A DNA stretch of 64,000 nt from Rhexocercosporidium sp. MPI-PUGE-AT-0058 (GCA_020746875.1 JAGTJL010000013.1:930001-994000), one strand, 5' to 3'; positions 9,704-21,401 are shown, counted from the first letter of the stretch. Program-made: numbers and translations. Notes: generated from the sequence alone by a model not told the origin.

Positions 9704-11773
9704 CTACACAATAGTAATACTACTCTCTACCCAGTCAGGATGATTCCACAACTTACGTGGGTCGTACGGTCGGCAATCGACATCGACATCTCGGTCATCA
9801 AATATTCCAATCCTAAAGAACATTCCGTCTTCCAATTCTCTTAGGATCAATCCACCATGTAATGCCACTTCTAGTAGTAGAACTTTCTCGTTCCAAACGT
9901 CCTGATCTAAATCATCTGCGGAGACATCACAATATCCGTATCCTATTTTTGCATAGGGCAAGTTTGGATGGCTGAATGACAACCGTTGACGCTTGAGAAT
10001 AGGATATCGTTCTGTATATGGATGGATCATGACCTGTCGAACTTTTGCCCACACCTGCAGACGTCCAGCTGTAACAGGACTATATAAATCGCTTGGATTC
10101 AGTGTGGCAACGCTAATATTGATAACATCCATTTGAACATCATTAAATGTATCAAACTCAATGGCTCCGTTGATAGATGCCCATGACCAGGATGGGGCGA
10201 TATATTTAAGAGCGTATTTGCCAGTCTCGAGAGGTCTCCAGAAGAGAATTCCAGGAAGCGCATGCTTCCACAAACCAGCCACATACTCATTTCCTGAAAG
10301 TTGACCAAGCTTCCTCGCGATTGACGATAGAGCCATTAACTTGTCATCTGGATTGCCGAGGGTTCGCCTTGAGTAGTTTTTTACTATTCTTGTCCACATG
10401 TCGACAAAGTCCAGCTCGAACAGTGCTAATTGTGGAGGACGTCCTGCAATTATATCCCAGTTGATATTAACCCCAAAGTTTTCAATTTTCCCTGGTGTCC
10501 ACCCATCGACCTGGGTCGATAGCGCATCACTACTACGACACTGCCATCGAACTTGATTTTCTCCAAACTGTAAATTACGGACAGATACAAGTGATTCCTG
10601 GAGCGTCCAACCTCGCTGATCGATAGGTTCGCGCCACCCTACGCTTCGCTTGTTCCAAAGAATTATGGAACCCAGCTTGCCGTCTTTACACTTGAATGGG
10701 AGCCGAAAACTTCGTTCCCGAGGGACTCTTCTGGTTTGAAGGAAGCCATCTTCAACACTGGCGGCTCGAGAGGCTGATATAGTGATATATGCCTGTTCAT
10801 ACACGTCTGCCATTTGCGAGATCTGATCTAGCTTGTCTTGCGAGTCGTCCTGGATGATGCAAAGCGCATCGACCCATAGATATACTAAAGACAACTCCCT
10901 TGTGACTTTTATGGCGTCCCTGATTGTCTGTGGAAGAGAGGAATACGGTATGTTTGAAAACCAGGCTTGAAGGTTGTGTTGCTGCAAAACGACACTTTGG
11001 TCGCCGCCCCAACAGTAACTTAAGGCAGCGTAGTGGAACTGTGAGATATTTGAATTCATCACAAGTTTTAAGTGAGGAGCTGAGATCGAGCCGGATACTT
11101 TGATGAGCCTCCGTAAGCTGGAAGGACCTGGATGGGGTTGAGGGCAAGCCTGATGTTTTGTCAGACAATCTTCTAGCCACTTCCGACACTTCAACATTGT
11201 TTGTCGGGATGATGGATACTGATTTGGCGGTCTTGCGAGAACCTCTAATGCTGCAGCATCACTTGAAATTGTCAATTTTGCATTGCTTAGGATAAAGGAG
11301 GAACCTAGCGCATACCTTTCAGATGCACACAAAGTCAACGGTTCGACTCCGCCAAGTACGGATTCCTTGGGATCCGTAACCCACTCAAAGTATACCTGAA
11401 TAACACCGACATTGGAGAGTGCAGCTCGAAGCTGTGTCCCATTGCCCCCGCTGGGTATGGAAATAAGCCATTCCATGAACTCGCACCCTCGTCTGGCTTG
11501 TGCAACAGCCTGGTCGTAAGATAGATCGAATAAACACACTTCTTGTCCGTAATCGCCAACTGTGTAAAATGAGACCTTTCTTGGACAACTATTGAAGGAG
11601 AAGAGCAGCCTTGATGCGCAAGCAACACAAGAATGATGAGTCTGGGAGCTTTGAGACATTGGCGCTGCTTCAACTCCGCAGCGCTGCTTGCATATAGTCT
11701 GACTTGGTAGGGTATAAATCGTATATCTCACTTCATTTACTCTCTGAGAAGCGCTTATATTATGGCAAGGCAT
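9704..11773 (-). CDS. HET-domain (heterokaryon incompatibility-like) protein
   Basis: Single exon of up to 689 residues. The hallmark HET (PF06985) boxes are present: HYAALSYCWGG at about 247-257, LPQTIRDAIKVTREL at 280-294, YLWVDALCIIQDD at 298-310, then MADVYEQAYITISAS and, downstream, DQRGWTLQESLVSVR. The ~240 residues ahead contain a Cys/His-bearing segment (THHSCVACASRLLF), common in this class. A shorter start at residue 39 (ATG at 11659) is equally plausible because the first 38 residues have no recognisable character. Proteins of this family take part in allorecognition and cell-death reactions when incompatible hyphae fuse, but most paralogues are uncharacterised, and function here is inferred only from the domain. 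The gene is bracketed by a 43-bp direct repeat. Confidence 0.88.
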   Translation of the reverse strand: MPCHNISASQRVNEVRYTIYTLPSQTICKQRCGVEAAPMSQSSQTHHSCVACASRLLFSFNSCPRKVSFYTVGDYGQEVCLFDLSYDQAVAQARRGCEFMEWLISIPSGGNGTQLRAALSNVGVIQVYFEWVTDPKESVLGGVEPLTLCASERYALGSSFILSNAKLTISSDAAALEVLARPPNQYPSSRQTMLKCRKWLEDCLTKHQACPQPHPGPSSLRRLIKVSGSISAPHLKLVMNSNISQFHYAALSYCWGGDQSVVLQQHNLQAWFSNIPYSSLPQTIRDAIKVTRELSLVYLWVDALCIIQDDSQDKLDQISQMADVYEQAYITISASRAASVEDGFLQTRRVPRERSFRLPFKCKDGKLGSIILWNKRSVGWREPIDQRGWTLQESLVSVRNLQFGENQVRWQCRSSDALSTQVDGWTPGKIENFGVNINWDIIAGRPPQLALFELDFVDMWTRIVKNYSRRTLGNPDDKLMALSSIARKLGQLSGNEYVAGLWKHALPGILFWRPLETGKYALKYIAPSWSWASINGAIEFDTFNDVQMDVINISVATLNPSDLYSPVTAGRLQVWAKVRQVMIHPYTERYPILKRQRLSFSHPNLPYAKIGYGYCDVSADDLDQDVWNEKVLLLEVALHGGLILRELEDGMFFRIGIFDDRDVDVDCRPYDPRKLWNHPDWVESSITIV

Positions 11774-12667
11774 TCAATCGACTACAGCGGGGCGTCTGAA
11801 ACAGCGTGGCAAGCCACGCACTACCTTACTATTGAGGCAAAGCCACTAGCTTACGAAAGCTATTAGTAACCAAGTACGGATTATTATTTCTACCTAGCGC
11901 CCGAAAAACGGAAAAACGAAACGCCGAACACCCTGCGCTCTCTCTCTCTTCGAAGAACCTTCTCTCTGAGCTTATCAGCTCATTTCGAAGGCACTTGTGG
12001 GAAATTGCCTGCCCACCACTCGAGGATCTGTTGTTGTTGGCCTTTGAGCTTCGGTCTTCGAGTAGGAAAGGGTTGAAAGATCCATTTAAATAACTGTTTA
12101 TCTCGAAGTAGGGTTTGAGGGTGACGATACAAGACGAACGAGTGCTGATTGGCCGATGCGAATGCTCTCGCTTCAGAGCTGCTGATTGGCCAGCTAGAGA
12201 TCCTGTCCCTCTGGGCTCCGTCTCCATGTCACCCGACTTGAGCCTCTACCTTGAGCCTCAAAAAAGAGGGGTCCGAAGCTCTGGGTAGAATTACCGTAAA
12301 TACTGGCCGTACCCCAGGTATAATGTCATGAATATGGTCTGTCAGGGCCGTGGCGTCCAGTCGGGACGATGCCTTACTCGGAGGTCGCTCCCGGTCGGGT
12401 TTAGCCGTAACATGTGCGTTTGTGATTGCAGGTGCTAGCTCGGCGCTAAACACAGAGATAAATCTCGGGCCTCCCACCTGCCTTTGTTTACACCTTCTCC
12501 AACGCGCTTTCCAAACCCACGCACCGTTTCGATTCGCAACATTCAAACACACCAAAACAATCAATTGCTCCCAAAAGCTCAATTCGGCTTCAACTTCAAC
12601 TTCACTCAATCCCCTCAATTACCTCAAATCATCAAACCCAACAACCACCTCATCACGACGCGTCGCG
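11774..12667. other. intergenic between the divergent HET and ppc89-like genes
   Basis: It holds the promoters of both genes and direct-repeat copy 2. A gctgattggcc-type motif occurs twice (near 12147 and 12181), including CCAAT-box complements. The frame of the downstream gene stays open back to 12350, but the encoded sequence there lacks family resemblance and is probably leader. No separate gene is supported. Confidence 0.5.
11950..11993. repeat. direct repeat, copy 2 (5' side of the HET gene)
   Basis: A 44-bp match to 9648-9690, in the same orientation, starting tcgaagaaccttctctct and ending ttcgaaggca. It lies about 180 bp upstream of the HET-gene start, so the two copies frame the gene at roughly 2.3 kb spacing. 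Confidence 0.75.
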
Positions 12668-14785
12668 ATGTCAACATCCGACGCCCGTCAGCGCAGGTCG
12701 CGCCTCATTGCAGAGATGTCGCGCAGCATCAAGCTCAACGACATGTCCATTGCATCCTCCCTCAAGCGCTGCAGCAACGATCGCTCCTTCGCATCCTCCA
12801 CCGGCTCTAAGCACGGCAGTATCAGCAGCGCGTCCAGCTCCAAGCATGGCACCGTCAGCCAGGACTCGACCAGAAGCACCGAGTTCGACCCCGAGAGAGA
12901 TGAAGCTCTGGTATCAACTCAGCGCATGGATTTCGATGTTTCACAAAAGCTTCCTCAAATTCGCGACACCGCCAGAAAATATGGTCGTTGGGCACCAAGA
13001 AAGCAAGATGATTTCAAGATCAACACGTCTGCCATTGGCCGAGCATTCCCCGATTTCACACAAGGCGACACGGAACTCAGCCTGTCCATTGAGCAGCCAC
13101 GTCCGTACAACTCCACCAAACAATCCATCGATGAGTCCCCACTTGCGACCGTTACCAATGGAATGCGTCTCAGAGGTTCTCCCAGGAAGCCTCGCCCAAC
13201 ATCACCAATCTTGGACGCACTCCATCGCAAAGAAGACAAGGAGAACATTGCCCCCCCATCCCAAAAGTCTGCAGGCTCAGCATATGTCTCGCAAGCCAGT
13301 CGGACCAACACACATCGCGATCCTTACGATAGTGTTGACAATGATACTTTCTCCACCCTGCCTCAGCCGAGTCCACTCAAGTATCAGGCGCAAGTCGATA
13401 CTGATGTTACGGCGTCGTCATTTTCAGATGGATCCGTCTTCATATCTCCTGCGAAGCCAAACTCATCCCAGCCTTTGTCTTCCAAGACACCAACAGCAAT
13501 GCCCAACCCGTCCCAGGCTGCCCACCTAGTTCACGCTTCCAAACCAGTCCAGATTGCTAGACCTGCCCAGTCTACCAAACCCACCCCAGCTGCCAGCTCC
13601 AGCAAGGCTCCCAATCTCAACCCAGCTCCCAGCTCCAGCCAGGCTGCCAATCCAACTCAGGGATCTTTCATCATTCCACAACCAACAGTATCAGAGGAGG
13701 TTGCTACAGTCACAAAACCGTTTGTCCAACACGGTAAAGTCCTGACCCGCCGCGGCCGACAACGTCCAGTTGACGGCTTTGAGAAGGACCAGACAGAAGA
13801 GAACATCTTTAAGATGATCGACATGCTCAAGGGCAAGGTGGCTGATCTGGAGATGATCAACAAGTCCACAAAGGAGACGATTTCGGAACTACAAAAAGAC
13901 AACGATCAATTGCTTTCAGAGAAGAAGCAACTCGAGGCGGCAAACGAGGAGGCCCAGATCGCCATCAAGAGTCTTCAGCAGAAGGCCGACGATCATGATT
14001 TGGTCCATGGCATCAATTCACAGGCTCAGAGAATCATTGCCAACCTTCAGGAGAAGGTCGCAGATCATGAAGCAATCTACACAGAAAGCCAGAAGATGAT
14101 CCAGGAGATTCAAGAGGCGAATCAGCAGCTAGCGCAGGAGAACGAGTTGATTGCGAAGGAGCACGAGCAGATTTCGCAGGAGAATGAGCAAGTTCTAGAG
14201 CAGAACCAGCAATTGGCCAAGGAGAATGAGAACTTGGGAAAGGAGAACAAACTTTTGATCAAGGAGAGCGAGAAGTTGGTCAAGGAGAACAAACATTTGG
14301 TGAAGGAGAGCGAGAATTTGGTGAAGGAGAACGTCAAGTTGGCAAAGGAAAATGAGTCACTCAGTACCACCAATACGGAGGCTCACGACACCATCACCGG
14401 TCTGAAGAAGAACATGAACCAACAGGATGAGATGTTTACAGAGAAGGTCTTGAACCTTGAGAAGGATTTAGAGAAGTTGGCGAGGGAGCCTCATCGGATG
14501 GGTCGTCGCATTCCATCCAATGATGCAGACGCAACTATGAGGCCGGCACAAGACCCAATGGAGGCTCTTAATGAGATCATAGGTCGAGCGGAGGAAAAGT
14601 TGGCAAATATGAAAGAGAAGTTGAGGGAGTTGCAGGATGCTTACATCAAGCATGATCCAGCTCAAGGAAGGAGAGCCAGAAAGGCACTCAGGGAGCAAAT
14701 CGACATTGTGGTCAAGGAGATTGACCACAAGGCTGACCGAATCTATCAATTATACGACGTCAAAGAGGGTTTGGCGTTCTACTAG
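12668..14785 (+). CDS. ppc89: Ppc89/Cep57-type spindle-pole-body coiled-coil protein
   Basis: Single exon, 705 residues from the ATG at 12668 (MSTSDARQRRSRLIAEMSRS). The frame is open for another 106 codons upstream, but that part looks like leader. The N-terminal ~380 residues are Ser/Pro-rich and disordered, with a short conserved-looking block (ARKYGRWAPRK, INTSAIGRAFPDF). About 385-620 is one long coiled coil, including a run of heptads built on K-E-N/E-S-E (LVKENKHLVKESENLVKEN). The C-terminal ~75 residues (ALNEIIGRAEEKL ... HDPAQGRRARKAL ... KADRIYQLYDV) match the Cep57 microtubule-binding domain (PF06657), the hallmark of fission-yeast Ppc89 and its filamentous homologues, which anchor the spindle pole body scaffold. 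Family assignment rests on that C-terminal motif set. Confidence 0.8.
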   Translation: MSTSDARQRRSRLIAEMSRSIKLNDMSIASSLKRCSNDRSFASSTGSKHGSISSASSSKHGTVSQDSTRSTEFDPERDEALVSTQRMDFDVSQKLPQIRDTARKYGRWAPRKQDDFKINTSAIGRAFPDFTQGDTELSLSIEQPRPYNSTKQSIDESPLATVTNGMRLRGSPRKPRPTSPILDALHRKEDKENIAPPSQKSAGSAYVSQASRTNTHRDPYDSVDNDTFSTLPQPSPLKYQAQVDTDVTASSFSDGSVFISPAKPNSSQPLSSKTPTAMPNPSQAAHLVHASKPVQIARPAQSTKPTPAASSSKAPNLNPAPSSSQAANPTQGSFIIPQPTVSEEVATVTKPFVQHGKVLTRRGRQRPVDGFEKDQTEENIFKMIDMLKGKVADLEMINKSTKETISELQKDNDQLLSEKKQLEAANEEAQIAIKSLQQKADDHDLVHGINSQAQRIIANLQEKVADHEAIYTESQKMIQEIQEANQQLAQENELIAKEHEQISQENEQVLEQNQQLAKENENLGKENKLLIKESEKLVKENKHLVKESENLVKENVKLAKENESLSTTNTEAHDTITGLKKNMNQQDEMFTEKVLNLEKDLEKLAREPHRMGRRIPSNDADATMRPAQDPMEALNEIIGRAEEKLANMKEKLRELQDAYIKHDPAQGRRARKALREQIDIVVKEIDHKADRIYQLYDVKEGLAFY

Positions 14786-15100
14786 GGGATGTTCAGCGGA
14801 CATGGGCCATTCGGGCATTCAGAGATTCAGGCATTTGAGCATTCGGAAGTTGGTGGTGTTTGTTCTCATCGGGCATGGGCCATTCGGGCATTTGAACATT
14901 GAGGCGTTGGGTATTGATCATCAGGCATTGGTGATTCGGTGCTGAGAACTTCTTTCAGGCGTTGGGGCATTCGGAAAAATCATGGCGTTGGGGCATTTGT
15001 AGGTTGGGTATGGCGTAACATGATGTTCCGTGCTGCGTTCGGGACACCGTTGTATTGATAGAATCCGTATAATGAATGAATGACAGAGACAGACATCAAA
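14786..15100 (+). repeat. short imperfect repeats downstream of ppc89-like gene
   Basis: catgggccattcgggcatt occurs perfectly at 14801-14819 and 14874-14892. Looser relatives built on gg-c-att(c/t)-gg-gcatt and ggcgttggggcatt continue to about 15000. The array is in the expected 3' UTR and looks like a degenerate minisatellite. Confidence 0.6.
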
Positions 15101-18100
15101 AGCATACGATCTCATCTCATCTTTCCGTAAAATGCATGTGACACTCCCTATTTCCCGCTCTCAAACCTTTCAGCATTATCAATAAAAGACATCCATACTC
15201 CCCTCTCCTTTCTCCCGGATCCTTCCTCATCCTCCCTAAACCCATCTCCTCGCGTCTAGACTCTAGATATTTAGACGCACCCTCTTTCTCCGCCTGTCGT
15301 CTGCGTGTTTCTATCTCACAATCTCACCCTAGCATACTATGGCGATCACAAGTAGCATCCTCTGACTTCTGACCTGGGACGTGACGAAGTGGAACTAGAG
15401 ACGAAATGGTAAATCGTGGACGGGATGTCCTTGATAAATGGAGAAAGGATACTTATATAGAAGGTTGTCTGAAAATAGATGGGTGGGAAATTTGGGTGTA
15501 GGAGGGGTGGAGATGTGGTCTGGGGCTTCGGATAGATGGATAAGATTGAAGATGGTTTGGGGTACGTGGGGATTTGTCCCTATCCATTGGATGGGGAAGA
15601 TTGGATTGGGGAGGTGGGTTTGGGGATGTCGATTGGAGAAGTTAGTGAGTGCATTGTGGCTAGCTGGACGTTGTTCGGTGTTCACTGCTGAGGCAAGACT
15701 TTTTCGAGCGGGGCCGGGTCAATTCATGTGAAGTTTGGGGAGACCAGTGAAAGGGTGCCTGGTGCTGGTGGTATTTTTTGCTGTTTGTAATGAAGTTCGT
15801 TTGTATGGTCTACTGAAGGACTTTGTAGGGAGGGTTGGAGTTCAAGTGCATGGCATGTTGCGTGATTTTGATGGGTTGAGAGGGAGTCTCATTGTGCCCG
15901 TCTACTTGCAGAGTTGGGAGAGTGGTCTTGTATTGCCATTTGAAGACCTTGTCTCTGATGACTGCTTTATTGAGTGATTGATGTTATGAGTTCAGGGGAA
16001 TGATCTACAAGAAATTACTAAACGAATCCTCAATGTCCAAAAAAGGATTGACTTCTTTAAAATGGCTATTTTTAAAATTTTGGTATGTTGTGACCTCGAC
16101 AGAGCACGTTGCATGCAGGTATATCTTCAACATCGATTGGGACTGCGGTCTGGTCTATCAGATGATACTTGATTTTGGCCGGAGGCTCTGGAATACCACC
16201 TCGACTGGAAAGACATCGATCAGGCTGGAGTGAAGTACAAGTTGAGTCAGCAGCCAGAACATCGGGAAAACTCGAGAACATTGCTAAAGCATGTCTGGAT
16301 CAAAAGATACGATCGATTTGAACATTGCAACCTATCCACTCATGTTGTCCGTTCCAAACACGCACTTGAATGTTTGTATGTCTTTGCAATTTTTTCGGGC
16401 CTTTCCGTCCCTTTTCTCCGCACAAATCCAAATCAGACCCTTCCATTAAACAACGAGAAGGATTAGGTGGACAATGTGTCGGAGAAAATGCCCGCAACTT
16501 ACTAGAGATACATTGACGCCGTATAAGACCCAGGAGGTGCTACGCTCCATGAAAACTCCGCCCTTAGATATCCCACATCTCCACAGAGACATCTAAGACC
16601 ACATCTTCACTAGTCTGATTAATACAAAAGCAATGGTAAGAAAAGCTCTAACACAAGCAAGGAAGAAATGAAACACAAATTAAAGAAAATGTACTCGTAC
16701 AGTCTCGTCTAGGTCATGTCTGTGGGCCAGTCATCCCATCCCTGGAAACTAGCCAGCGAACTGCGTGACCTTGTAGAAAGGCGGATTGATCACTCCGTAA
16801 TCCTAGACTCTAGCAGACATTCATTGCCTCGCCTTACCCACAGCCTTGCGAAAGACCATGCGTTGAAATAGAAAGTGCCATTGTCACATTCTTGGTATAG
16901 TAAGGCGGAACAACATTTGCCCCCAGTACCACACAAACCGGGCGCACCATGAACATCGAACTCCGTGCTGGTTGACTCATACGGCGGTTTACTCGGCGTG
17001 CACCGAGCCTCTAACTCCGTGCACGTCTCTATATCCCGTAGGTATATATATATTGTATTCCCTTTCCGTAAGTCGTCCGTTGTTCGTCGGTCTTCGTTTG
17101 ATGTCGGCTGTCGTCTCTTCCAGTGCTGAGATGATCGAGGCATCGCGATAGCTTGGCGGGTGTCGTTAATTCGCTTCCTGCTTCTTGATTGTTGTGTTCT
17201 GTTCCAAGACTTTCCCAAGACTTCTTCAATGCTTTAACTCTGAGGGCTTGTTGCTTAATCATCGCACCACCAAGGAAGTCTGGGGTTTCTGTGTCTGTCG
17301 GCCGATCGATCAGCCATCCCGAGGCGTGCAGTGCGTGCTCAGAGAAAAGACATACTGTAAAGGATCTACCTCCCACCAAAAAGTCCGTCTCGATATTTGG
17401 AATCGTCCACCGAGCCGTCATTCTCTCTTGCGCTGTTATTCTTCGTCTATTTTTGCATTTTGAAAATTTAGACCGACACAAGCCAGACCAGCTTCCTTCT
17501 TCATATCTCAAGATGCGGGCGGGAGGCGTTTTCCCCTCCGTGCTTGGCTGCTATACGGATCTCCAAGTGTGCTTATCTGCCAGCCACTTTCCGCCATTTC
17601 TGCTCACATCGAAGCCTCCTGCCCGTTTGGAAGACTTGGGCTTTGGAGGCGCTGGAGGCGTTCAAGCCAAGGGCTTCCAAGACACCGAGAAGGCCCAAGA
17701 AGGACAATGGCCGGCCAAGTGGAATTGTTTACGAATGAACCTCTCGAAATTCCCTGTTATGGGAGCGGTACAAGACTCTGTATTTGCAGTTTTTTTTGTT
17801 CTTCATTATTTGGATTCTCCTACAGGTCCATGCTGGCAGGCTCAGCGGGGGTTTGGGTTTGGACTTGCGCACGGCGAAGTCATTTTCAGATCACATCGTC
17901 TCATCAAGTAGTGACCCAAGTTGGCTACATCTACGGCTTCACCAATCCCAACGAGAACGAACTGCAGAACGAACACCGCACTGATTCTAGGCCCCTCGCA
18001 TTATTTCTTGGGCGGATAAGCTAGCAGAAAAACAAGCACAAAGGACAAGAGGCGAAGATTGACAAGAAAAGCTGTCAAGATCGTTCAAGCTCTCCAAGCA

Positions 18101-19347
18101 GTGCAAGCACACCTTTTGATGCTCGTCGCGAAGCAGCCAATTGTTCAGGATGATCCAGATAGCGGTCTTGGTGTAGTCTTGGGTTGCCTGGCCCTGCAAT
18201 TAGCCTGCAAAGCCACCTTCCTATATAAGACCAGTGCCGTGCCGCTGACCCTGGTCGAACTCTGCGGGCGAGTCGAGACGACGACAAATGGATTGTGGAG
18301 AGAGGACGAGGGCATACAGACGACAGTCACTCATGGGTCGAGGTCGGGGTTGCAAGCACATATCGTGATAACGAATCCCTCTGTCCCATGGCGAGACACT
18401 TCTCGGCCGGCGATAGGTTCACATCTCTACGGCAGCCACAGCATAACTTGACGAACGCCAGTATCAATGTTCTGCATTATCACTGCACCGTTTCTTCTGC
18501 CGGCTAATTTCATATATATGCTGTGCGATAGTGATGGCAGTCGATGCGAGCAAACTTGGAGGAGGGCTGAAAGCAGCTGAGTTTGAGTACCGATAGGAGT
18601 GGGCTTTTGTGTGCCCGCGCTCAATATCCCCGATGGCTGCCATATCAATGGAGTGGACCTAGCATCAATCCCAGGATCACCGCCTATCCCCGATGCAGTG
18701 TTGTCGTTATCTGCTGCTATCATCTCGCCATCTACAGTACCTCAAGCCTCGCCCGGCAAAGCTAATCCACCGCCGAGGCCATCTCACAGCTTGGCATGCA
18801 ATGGAAGTTCAAAACATATATTCCATACCTGCTTCTTTGAGCTTGAAGTCCGGTCTACCGTTCGCCTGAGCTTGTATAGCTGACTATCTTGGGCTTCCAA
18901 AAGTCCTCGCAAACGCCAGTGATTTTGGAGAATCGTAGCTTGTGATATGTCGAAAGGCACCAGCCCCCGCTCGTGTGCCTCCAACTCCTTGTCGAATTCA
19001 ATTCATATCCAGTTATTGTTGATCCTAATCAGCCCGCCCTATTGGTTGTGTGAAACTCGACATGTTTCTGGAATTGTTCTGGTCCGAAATGGCTATGAAC
19101 CCACGGTCTTACGAGCCAACCATTGACCGTGCCACAATCACCCCCAGCAATCCCTCATGCTCCTGCCCGTTAGAGTTCAGTGATTGTTACCTCGACTGTA
19201 CTTGGCGGCATGGGATCACCAAAGATCGTATTCCCATGGTCGAGGGACGGCTATATGAGGGGAGCTCCCCTCGCTGCGTCGAATCCTCAGGTCGTTGCCA
19301 TCTGTGAAGTCTACCAGACCCCGATCATCAACCCCACAATCGCAATC
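15101..19347. other. long intergenic stretch, no supported gene
   Basis: More than 4 kb without a recognisable protein. Open frames up to 240 codons exist (for example 17189-17911 on plus and 17029-17511 on minus), but they overlap each other on both strands, lack domains and have mixed composition. 15180-15320 is pyrimidine-rich. The last ~250 bases are probably the leader of the PTR2 gene. A lineage-specific or non-coding gene could be hidden here but nothing in the sequence shows it. Confidence 0.5.
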
Positions 19348-21401
19348 ATGAGTACGTTACACCGAACATCTTCATGTACTTACTTACTTACTGAACTTCA
19401 AAACAGAGGACGGTATCATGGACGACACATTCACCTCGGCTCCGAGTCAGGTCGTTGCTGGACTTGACGACAAGCACCATGTCTCAATACACCCTACAGG
19501 AGAGATCATCTCTTCAGGAACATATGAGAATGGTCATGTCATTCCCACGGAGGAGGAAATGGCGACTCTTCCCAGAATCGCCGGAAAGCTACCCTGGACT
19601 GCTTATCTCCTTTGCGGTGTCGAGTTTGCGGAGCGAGCTTCATACTATGGATGTAAACAAGTCTTCAAGAACTTCATTCGTGGTAAATTGCCTGTAAGAG
19701 AAGCCTAAACCCTGGTATCTCCAAACAAATTCTAACCACAACTAGATAAACGGAAACGGTGCAGGAGCCGTTACGGGTCGCTCTCCACCCAACGCAAGTG
19801 CCGGTGCACTTGGAAAAGGAACGGTTATCGCCTCTGCCATGACTGATGCCTTTACTTTCCTTGCCTACGGTCTGCCAATTTTCGGTGGATGGCTCGCTGA
19901 CAAGCACTTGGGTCGTTTCAAGACCATTTGTATTGGTGTCGCGATCTGCGGTGTCGCACATGTCATCATGATCATCGCTGCCATTCCCAAGCTCATCAAG
20001 AATGGTACTGCCATCGGACCATTCGCCCTCAGTCTTTACATGCTTGCTATCGGTGCAGCACTCTTCAAGCCCAATATCGCCCCCACCGTTCTCGACCAGA
20101 GCCCCCACAGGAAGCATCACGTCGTTGTGCGCAAGGATGGTTCCAAGGCTATTGTGGATCCCGAAGCCACTTCAGAGTCTATCATGCTCTGGTTTTACCT
20201 GCTCATTAACATTGGTGCATTTATCGGCGTTGCGACCGCTTACCTCGCAAAATTCGTCGGCTTCTGGGCTGCTTATCTTGTCCCAGGTATAATCTACTTC
20301 ATGCTGCCAGTCTTCTTGATCTGGGTCAACAAGGCGCTCGTCAAGAAGCCACCCGGAGGAACTGCTTTGGAGGATTTCGTCTACGTCAACTACCTCGCTC
20401 TCCGAAAGGCGGGCATCCGGGGAATTGGACGCAAGGGATACTGGGACCGTGTCAAGCCTTCCGTGCTCGCTGCTTCTGGTGACTCGAAAGTTTACCGATT
20501 CGATGATCGCTTTGTTGACGATGTTCGCCGAACCATGGCTGCTTGCGCTATCTTTCTCTTCTTCCCAATCCAGCAAATCAACGACGGTGGACTCGGTGCT
20601 GCTGCAAACGCCCAATCGGCTTCTTTGACTAACAACGGGGTTCCCAATGATGTCCTTGACAACTTGAACCCACTTGCCATTATTGTAGGTATTGGGGTAG
20701 CCCAGAACTTCCCTTTCGAATGTCTCGAGATCTCTGGAGACGTGTCTTATCTTCTTCTCAAAACATCCCCAATATAGCATTTGCTAACTATTAAAAAGGT
20801 TCTCATCCCGATTATGAACCACTTGGTCTATCCAGGTCTTCGAAAGATGGGTATCCGCTTTGGACCTATCTCCCGCATGACCTTCGGTTTCCTCATCGCA
20901 TCTATCGGAGCCTCCGCATATGCCGTCATCCAGTACAAGATCTACGAGACATCTCCCTGCGGATACGATGCAAGCACTTGCGAGATCGAGCCTCTTGTGT
21001 CTCCTCTCTCGCTCTGGCTTTACGCTATCCCAACTGCCGTCACCGCTTGTTCCGAAGTCTTCATCAACGTTACCGCCTACGGGCTCGCCTATTCTCGCGC
21101 TCCAGAACACATGAAGGGATTCGTCATGTCGCTCTCCTTGTTCATGACCGCTATCTCCACCGCCATCTCCCTCGCCACAGCCAACGCTATCCAAGATCCA
21201 TATCTGATCTGGTGCTTCGCGGCTCCATCAGTTATCGGTTTCATCGCTGCGCCAATCTTCTACTTCCTTTTCCGACATCTTGACAGCGAGGACTTCTTCC
21301 TTGAGGATGATGCGCACCCAGTCTCTAGCGATATCGAGAGTGAGCGCAACTATGACGATAAGAAGGTAACTGGTGTTACTGAGGCCCCGGTTAGAGTCTA
21401 G
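19348..21401 (+). CDS. ptr2: PTR2-type proton-coupled peptide transporter (POT family)
   Basis: Four exons: 19348-19351, 19407-19693, 19746-20684 and 20799-21401, giving about 610 residues. Exon 1 carries only ATG plus one base; joining it through GTACGT...AACAG gives MKDGIMDD, continuous with the long frame. The other introns are GTAAGA...ACTAG (52 nt) and GTAGGT...AAAAG (114 nt). The POT signature CGVEFAERASYYG lies near residue 73-85 (E-x-x-E-R), followed by about 12 membrane helices, among them FLAYGLPIFGGWLADKHLGRF and LLINIGAFIGVATAYL. A long hydrophilic loop follows helix 6, as in fungal PTR2, and the C-terminal tail is acidic. Family role: plasma-membrane uptake of di- and tripeptides driven by protons. 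The final splice yields PLAIIVLIPIMNH, the expected helix, so the model is strong. Confidence 0.92.

Noticed and set aside
11829..12227. 132-codon minus-strand frame between the HET and Ppc89-like genes
   Set aside because: It spans the direct repeat and promoter sequence, with no motif and low-quality composition.
12350..12667. Upstream extension of the Ppc89-like protein by 106 residues
   Set aside because: The extra sequence lacks family resemblance and reads like leader; the ATG at 12668 begins a typical N-terminus.
15438..15731. 97-codon frame rich in Trp and Gly
   Set aside because: Composition follows G-rich DNA, not protein constraint; no start context or homology signs.
17029..17911. 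Opposed open frames of 160 (minus) and 240 (plus) codons
   Set aside because: They overlap on opposite strands, and neither has a domain, signal peptide or plausible splice extension. A missed gene cannot be excluded but is not supported.
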